Below are positions 7,271-11,259 of a stretch of DNA of 11,259 nucleotides, one piece after another. A model generated the notes under the pieces. The model ran no database searches. It was not told the DNA's origin and saw only the letters and a list, made by a program, of their open reading frames with translations. Origin of the DNA: Crocinitomicaceae bacterium. Lineage in GTDB: Bacteria; Bacteroidota; Bacteroidia; Flavobacteriales; Parvicellaceae. The stretch is taken from contig PBJU01000014.1 in the NCBI GenBank assembly GCA_002721285.1, positions 26,792 through 38,050 on the forward strand, read 5' to 3'. Both the position numbers and the translations under genes were made by a program. Every line of letters begins with the position of its first letter. The stretch's first letter is position 1.

Positions 7271-7942
7271 ATGAAAAATAATATTTATTTAATTATTGCC
7301 CTATTTATAATTAACACAACAACAAAAAGCATGAATGCACAAAAACTAAATGATGAAGTTGACTCAGTAAGCTATAGCTTAGGAGTTAATATTGGAGAGA
7401 ATATAAAATCTCAATTTCCTGACATTGATTTGAAAAATTTTGAATCTGGGATTGAGGATGTATTAAGTGAAAAAAAACAACCAAAGATTGAGGGTCAAGA
7501 TGCTCAAAAAGTTATTCAGGAATATTTTACAAAACAACAAGCAAAGGCTAGTGAAGGTAAAATTGAAGAAGGTAAAGCCTTTTTAGCTGAAAATGGAAAA
7601 AGAAAAGAGGTTATTACTTTAGAAAGTGGTTTACAATATGAAATTATCACTTCTGCAGAAGGTCCTAAACCAACATTAAATGACCAAGTTACTACTCATT
7701 ATCATGGAACACTTTTAGATGGAACTGTTTTTGATAGTTCTGTAGATAGAGGTCAACCTGCAACATTCCCAGTCAGCGGTGTAATTAAAGGTTGGACAGA
7801 AGCTTTACAACTTATGTCTGTAGGGGCAAAATGGAGATTATATGTTCCTTATGACTTAGCTTACGGGGAAAGAGGTGCAAGTGCTCAAATTGGTCCTTAC
7901 ACAACACTTATTTTTGATGTAGAATTATTAAAAATTAACTAA
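7271..7942 (+). CDS. FKBP-type peptidyl-prolyl cis-trans isomerase, exported
   Basis: The 223-residue protein has a signal peptide (residues 1-23, probable cut MNA/QK). An FkpA/Mip-like N-terminal helical domain follows (about 28-105, with SVSYSLGVNIGENI), then a C-terminal FKBP domain (about 118-223). The residues that line the FKBP active site are present: Y144, F154, D155, F166, V171, I172, W175, Y198 and F215, numbered from this start. It should catalyse proline isomerisation on exported proteins in the periplasm, and the N-terminal domain of such proteins usually dimerises. It is followed after 3 bases by a paralogue, forming a two-gene operon. The lack of a lipobox separates it from its partner. 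The start is supported by the signal peptide and a promoter 13 bases upstream. Confidence 0.93.
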   Translation: MKNNIYLIIALFIINTTTKSMNAQKLNDEVDSVSYSLGVNIGENIKSQFPDIDLKNFESGIEDVLSEKKQPKIEGQDAQKVIQEYFTKQQAKASEGKIEEGKAFLAENGKRKEVITLESGLQYEIITSAEGPKPTLNDQVTTHYHGTLLDGTVFDSSVDRGQPATFPVSGVIKGWTEALQLMSVGAKWRLYVPYDLAYGERGASAQIGPYTTLIFDVELLKIN

Positions 7943-7945
7943 AAA

Positions 7946-8629
7946 ATGAAAAAATTATTATTATTTGTAGCTATTGGGATTTTTGCAGCTTCATGTAACA
8001 ATTCTAACAACAGCAATTCCGAACAATTTAATTTGAGTTCTGAAGTTGATTCAGTTAGTTATGCACTAGGAGTAAATATTGGAGAAAACTTTATCGATCA
8101 ATTTCCTGAAGTTAATCTTGATATTTTAAATGCTGGATTAATGGATGCATTAGACACATCAAAATTTGCTTTAATTGCAGGGCAAAATTGCCAAAATGTA
8201 ATTCAAGCATATTTCATGAAGAAACAAATGGAACAACAAAAAAATAATGAGAGTTTTAAAAACAACTGGTTAGCAGATACTGTTATTAGCTCTGATTTAA
8301 TTACTACTGAAAGTGGTCTTCAATACCAAATTCTAATAAATGGAGAAGGAGAAAAACCCACAATAAGCGATCAAGTAGAAACACATTATCATGGAACTCT
8401 ACTTGATGGAACTGTCTTTGATAGTTCTGTTGAAAGAGGACAAACTGCTAAGTTTCCTGTTGGAGGTGTAATCAGTGGTTGGACAGAAGCATTACAATTA
8501 ATGACAGTTGGATCAAAATGGAAACTAATAGTTCCTTCTGATTTAGCATACGGTGAAAATGGAGCTGGTCCAATGATTGGTCCTAACACAGACCTTGTAT
8601 TTATAGTTGAACTTATTAGTATAAACTAA
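7946..8629 (+). CDS. FKBP-type peptidyl-prolyl cis-trans isomerase, lipoprotein
   Basis: The 227-residue protein begins with a lipoprotein signal (FAASC, acylated Cys17), then an Asn/Ser-rich linker. It has an Mip/FkpA-like N-terminal domain (SVSYALGVNIGENF) and an FKBP domain. Active-site positions are all kept: Y148, F158, D159, F170, V175, I176, W179, Y202 and F219. It is a tandem duplicate of the preceding gene; both share HYHGTLLDGTVFDSSV and GWTEALQLM. No acidic residues directly follow the Cys, so the surface-export signal known for some Bacteroidetes lipoproteins is not seen; a periplasm-facing membrane location is inferred. The gene starts 3 bases after its partner's stop, so translation may be coupled. 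Its stop lies 8 bases from the stop of the convergent MscS gene. Confidence 0.93.
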   Translation: MKKLLLFVAIGIFAASCNNSNNSNSEQFNLSSEVDSVSYALGVNIGENFIDQFPEVNLDILNAGLMDALDTSKFALIAGQNCQNVIQAYFMKKQMEQQKNNESFKNNWLADTVISSDLITTESGLQYQILINGEGEKPTISDQVETHYHGTLLDGTVFDSSVERGQTAKFPVGGVISGWTEALQLMTVGSKWKLIVPSDLAYGENGAGPMIGPNTDLVFIVELISIN

Positions 8630-8631
8630 TA
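8614..8631. terminator. Small hairpin at the convergent gene junction (weak)
   Basis: A perfect 7-base stem (8614-8620 with 8625-8631) and a 4-base loop overlap the stop codon of the lipoprotein FKBP gene. It sits where transcripts from both strands must end, since the two stop codons are only 8 bases apart. The stem has a single G-C pair, and the nearest T-run on the + strand (8647-8652) begins 15 bases after the stem. It is at best a weak bidirectional terminator candidate. Confidence 0.25.
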
Positions 8632-8637
8632 CTACAT

Positions 8638-9690
8638 TTACATTTCTTTTTTATAAATAGTTTGGGTTGGAAAAGCAAATTCCAACCCTTCTTTATTAAA
8701 TCTCCTAAGAATTTCTTTATTGACCAAAGTTTGTGTATCTAACCAATGTCCTTCCGGTTTTACATAATAAATAAATAAAATATTTAGTGAGAAATCTCCA
8801 AAACCATTAAACCCAGCTGCAAAATCATCTTTTATTTGGGGCTGATCCTTAACAATTTCTTCTAATATATTAATTGCATTTTGCATTTGTTCTTCATTAG
8901 TATCATATGTTAAACCAAGGTTTAACTTTACTTTTAAGGCTGGTTGCGAAGTAACATTAATAACACTATTATCTGTAAAAGTACAATTTGGAATAGTCAC
9001 TATCCTACCCTCTAAAGTTCTTATCCTTGTGCTTCTTAAACCTACTTCTTCTACTGAACCATCATGACCATTAATTTGTATTCTATCATTCAATCTAAAA
9101 GGTTTGTCTAGAAAAATCATAATACCAGCAAAAATATTTTTAACAGAATCTTGAGCGGCAAGAGCTAATGCCAAACCTCCTATTCCAAGTCCAGCAATCA
9201 TTGCTGTTATATCAAAACCTATATTGTCTAATCCTATAATAATACCAAGAACCCAAATTATTGATCGAACTCCTTTTTGAATTACTGGAATCAATTGATT
9301 ATCAAAACTACTTTCAGACTTTTCAGAAAGGGGCATAATTACTTCTGATACTAAAGCATCAAAAATTCTTGAAAAAATAGTAGTTAAATCTAGAACAAGT
9401 GCCAAATAAGCAACATTTTCTAAAACAGAAGAAATAGTATCATTAAATTTCAGAAAATGAATTGCAATCCAATAACCACCAATGAGCACTAAATATGTTA
9501 ATGGTTTTTCAAGTTTATCTAACAATACGTCATCTATATTCGTTTTGGTTTTTGAAGTGATTCTTTTAAAAACATTAGAAAAAATCCAATAAAGGATTTT
9601 AACTAAAATGAAAGACCCAATTAAAATTCCTAAAGAAATTAACCAATTGTATAATGAGTTTCCATAAAATTCCTGATCTAAAAATTCCAT
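8638..9690 (-). CDS. MscS-family mechanosensitive ion channel
   Basis: The 350-residue membrane protein has four hydrophobic segments (about residues 16-37, 63-81, 89-110 and 141-159) before the MscS pore helix and beta domain. The pore region reads AGLGIGGLALALAAQDSVKN at 166-185, with the Gly/Ala packing pattern of MscS TM3, then FAGIMIFLDKPFRLNDRI, the usual join to the beta domain. VGLRSTRIRT and IPN follow, as in the family, and a C-terminal alpha/beta domain completes the protein. It should sit in the inner membrane and release small solutes under osmotic down-shock. The ATG at 9688-9690 is preceded by A/T-rich DNA without a Shine-Dalgarno or a clear TAnnTTTG. The E1 gene ends 51 bases upstream on the same strand, so co-transcription from that gene is possible though not functionally obvious. 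Confidence 0.93.
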   Translation of the reverse strand: MEFLDQEFYGNSLYNWLISLGILIGSFILVKILYWIFSNVFKRITSKTKTNIDDVLLDKLEKPLTYLVLIGGYWIAIHFLKFNDTISSVLENVAYLALVLDLTTIFSRIFDALVSEVIMPLSEKSESSFDNQLIPVIQKGVRSIIWVLGIIIGLDNIGFDITAMIAGLGIGGLALALAAQDSVKNIFAGIMIFLDKPFRLNDRIQINGHDGSVEEVGLRSTRIRTLEGRIVTIPNCTFTDNSVINVTSQPALKVKLNLGLTYDTNEEQMQNAINILEEIVKDQPQIKDDFAAGFNGFGDFSLNILFIYYVKPEGHWLDTQTLVNKEILRRFNKEGLEFAFPTQTIYKKEM

Positions 9691-9741
9691 ATTATAATAT
9701 TTATAAGTGTAAATTTATTACTTTAAGATGAGCCTAAGAAA

Positions 9742-11259
9742 TTAATATTTAAAAAGAGTTGAAATTGCTTTCTCCACTTTTTCAGCATTAGGTAAAAGTG
9801 TAGCTTCTAAAGTTTTATTTAAAGGTATAGCAGGTGTGTTTTCAGAGCCAATAATTTCAACTGGTGCATCTAAAAATTCAAAACAATTCTTTTGAATCAA
9901 ACCAGCCAAACCTAAAGTGAAACTTGCAGAACTTGGTTCTTCAGTTAAAAGCAGTACTTTACCATGTCTTTTAACAGTTTCAAATATCATTTCTTCATCA
10001 AGAGGAGAAAGAGTACGAAGATCTAAAATTTCTATTTTATTTTTAAACTTAGTAGCAGCTTCTAAAGACCAATAAACTCCTCTACCATAAGTAATAACAG
10101 CAATTGATTCACCTGATGTAATTTGTTTTTTATCAGCTTCTAAAACAGTCCTGGCTTTCCCAAAAGGAAGAATATAATTTTCATCCGGCTCAATTGTTTT
10201 AGCACCTTCAGTGCCTGGAATTTTAGACCAATACAAACCTTTATGTTCTAATAAAAGTACTGGGTTAGGGTCAATATATGCAGATTTTAATAATCCTTTT
10301 AAATCTGCTCCTGTTGAAGGATAAGCTACCTTAATTCCTTTTATATTAGTAACAATTGACTCAACACTCGAAGAATGGTATGGCCCTCCAGAGCCGTAAG
10401 CTCCTGTTGGAACTCTTAGAACCATACTTACAGGCCATTTACCATTAGTTAAATAGTATGATCTACTAACTTCTGTAAACAACTGATTTAATCCCGGCCA
10501 TATGTAATCTGCAAATTGCACTTCCACTATAGGTTTTAAACCAACTGCTGACATTCCAACAGTACTACCTACAATAAATGCTTCTTGAATAGGAGTATTA
10601 AAAACTCTTTCTTTACCAAATTGTTGAGCTAAAGTTGCAGCTTCTCTAAAAACACCCCCTAATCTTCCTCCAACATCTTGGCCATATAATAAACATCTTT
10701 TATCAGACTCCATTAACTCTCTTATAGCAAAAAGAGCAGAATCAACCATTACAGTTGGGTCTTTTCCCTTAGGACTTCTTTCCCCTTTTTCTTCAGTTAC
10801 TGGAGTAGGTGCAAAAATATAATCATGTAATTGATTTGGACTTGGATCATCTTCTCTAATAGCCTTTTTAAATTGTTCATTAACAATTTTATTAGAATTG
10901 GAAACTATTTCATTCAATTCTTTTTCTGAAAAATTATTTTTAAGCATTAAATCTCTTAATGCTGGATAGGGATCTCTCAAAGTATGTTCTTTCAAATCAT
11001 CTCTATACCATTCCATTCTTACTCCTGAAGTATGATGATTTAAAAGTGGAACTTTGGCATGGATAAGTACTGGACCTTTTCTATTTCTTACTTTATTAAT
11101 TGCACTTTTAACACCTTTAAAGCAATTAGAAAAATCTTGGCCATCCACTTGAATAACTTCTAATCCTTTATAACCTTTAGCATAATGGGAAATATCCTGA
11201 GCTCTTATTTCTTTAGCATTAGCAGAGATATCCCATTCATTATCTTGAACAAAATATAT
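9742..11259 (-). CDS. 2-oxoacid dehydrogenase E1 component, fused alpha-beta (5' truncated)
   Basis: The frame is open to the window edge, giving 505 visible residues. A GTG at 11146-11148 is not the start, because homologous sequence (FVQDNEWDIS, then HYAKGYKGLEV) continues before it. Visible residues 1-120 are the C-terminal half of the E1 alpha thiamine-diphosphate (ThDP) domain, including VDGQDF and the phosphorylation-loop-like HHTSGVRMEWYRDD. From about 167 the chain is E1 beta, with LYGQDVG, TPIQEAF (Glu226, which contacts the cofactor ring in this family), VEVQFADYI, and GPYHSSS with the conserved His295. It ends LEATLLPNAEKVEKA, a usual E1 beta terminus. It decarboxylates a 2-oxoacid and passes the acyl group to the E2 lipoyl domain; branched-chain 2-oxoacids are the likely substrate for such fused Bacteroidetes enzymes, but pyruvate cannot be excluded. 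No E2 or E3 gene is in the window. The GDG half of the ThDP motif lies off the edge. Confidence 0.92.
   Translation of the reverse strand: MYFVQDNEWDISANAKEIRAQDISHYAKGYKGLEVIQVDGQDFSNCFKGVKSAINKVRNRKGPVLIHAKVPLLNHHTSGVRMEWYRDDLKEHTLRDPYPALRDLMLKNNFSEKELNEIVSNSNKIVNEQFKKAIREDDPSPNQLHDYIFAPTPVTEEKGERSPKGKDPTVMVDSALFAIRELMESDKRCLLYGQDVGGRLGGVFREAATLAQQFGKERVFNTPIQEAFIVGSTVGMSAVGLKPIVEVQFADYIWPGLNQLFTEVSRSYYLTNGKWPVSMVLRVPTGAYGSGGPYHSSSVESIVTNIKGIKVAYPSTGADLKGLLKSAYIDPNPVLLLEHKGLYWSKIPGTEGAKTIEPDENYILPFGKARTVLEADKKQITSGESIAVITYGRGVYWSLEAATKFKNKIEILDLRTLSPLDEEMIFETVKRHGKVLLLTEEPSSASFTLGLAGLIQKNCFEFLDAPVEIIGSENTPAIPLNKTLEATLLPNAEKVEKAISTLFKY

Noticed and set aside
9742..11148. E1 gene starting at the GTG at 11146-11148
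   Set aside because: The frame continues to the edge with recognisable E1 alpha sequence; the gene is truncated by the window, not started there.

Overview
The window (11,259 bp) is AT-rich, tightly packed DNA from a member of the Bacteroidetes, most likely a Flavobacteriales relative. The evidence is two proteins ending in type IX secretion system (T9SS) type A sorting domains, two Bacteroidetes-type promoters (TTG, about 22 bases, TAnnTTTG), start codons without Shine-Dalgarno sequences, a DUF5606 gene (a Bacteroidetes-restricted family), and an E1 dehydrogenase with alpha and beta parts fused in one chain. Assignment below phylum or order is inference. There is no tRNA, rRNA, insertion sequence, CRISPR array or integrase, and no gene-free stretch longer than 83 bases.

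Layout. Positions 1-980 (+) hold the 3' end of a secreted repeat protein whose start lies outside the window. Positions 1064-6712 (+) encode an 1882-residue secreted multidomain protein. In order it has a signal peptide, a BNR/sortilin-like beta-propeller region, a fibronectin III-like domain, a cleaved-adhesin/MAM-like jelly roll, a second fibronectin III-like domain, one Cys-Asp-Ser repeat, a GH16 (laminarinase-like) glycosidase domain with an intact ExDxxE catalytic motif, four more repeats, a 'YGDGMSA' domain and the sorting domain. The last 206 residues of these two neighbours are close paralogues.

Positions 6742-7200 (+) encode a small DUF5606 protein with its own promoter. Positions 7271-7942 and 7946-8629 (+) form a two-gene FKBP peptidyl-prolyl isomerase operon: one product has a standard signal peptide, the other is a lipoprotein. 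On the opposite strand, converging on the FKBP pair with only 8 bases between stop codons, lie an MscS-family channel (8638-9690) and, upstream of it, a 5'-truncated fused E1 component of a 2-oxoacid dehydrogenase complex (9742-11259).

How they fit together. The first two genes belong to the cell-surface/secreted programme: T9SS export, adhesion-type domains and glucan hydrolysis. No SusC/SusD pair is visible beside them, so a classical polysaccharide utilisation locus is not supported here. The FKBP proteins probably assist folding of exported proteins in the periplasm. DUF5606, MscS and E1 look like ordinary core genes. The most notable object is the domain architecture of the 1882-residue protein and its C-terminal relationship to its neighbour; no clearly new defence or mobile system is visible.
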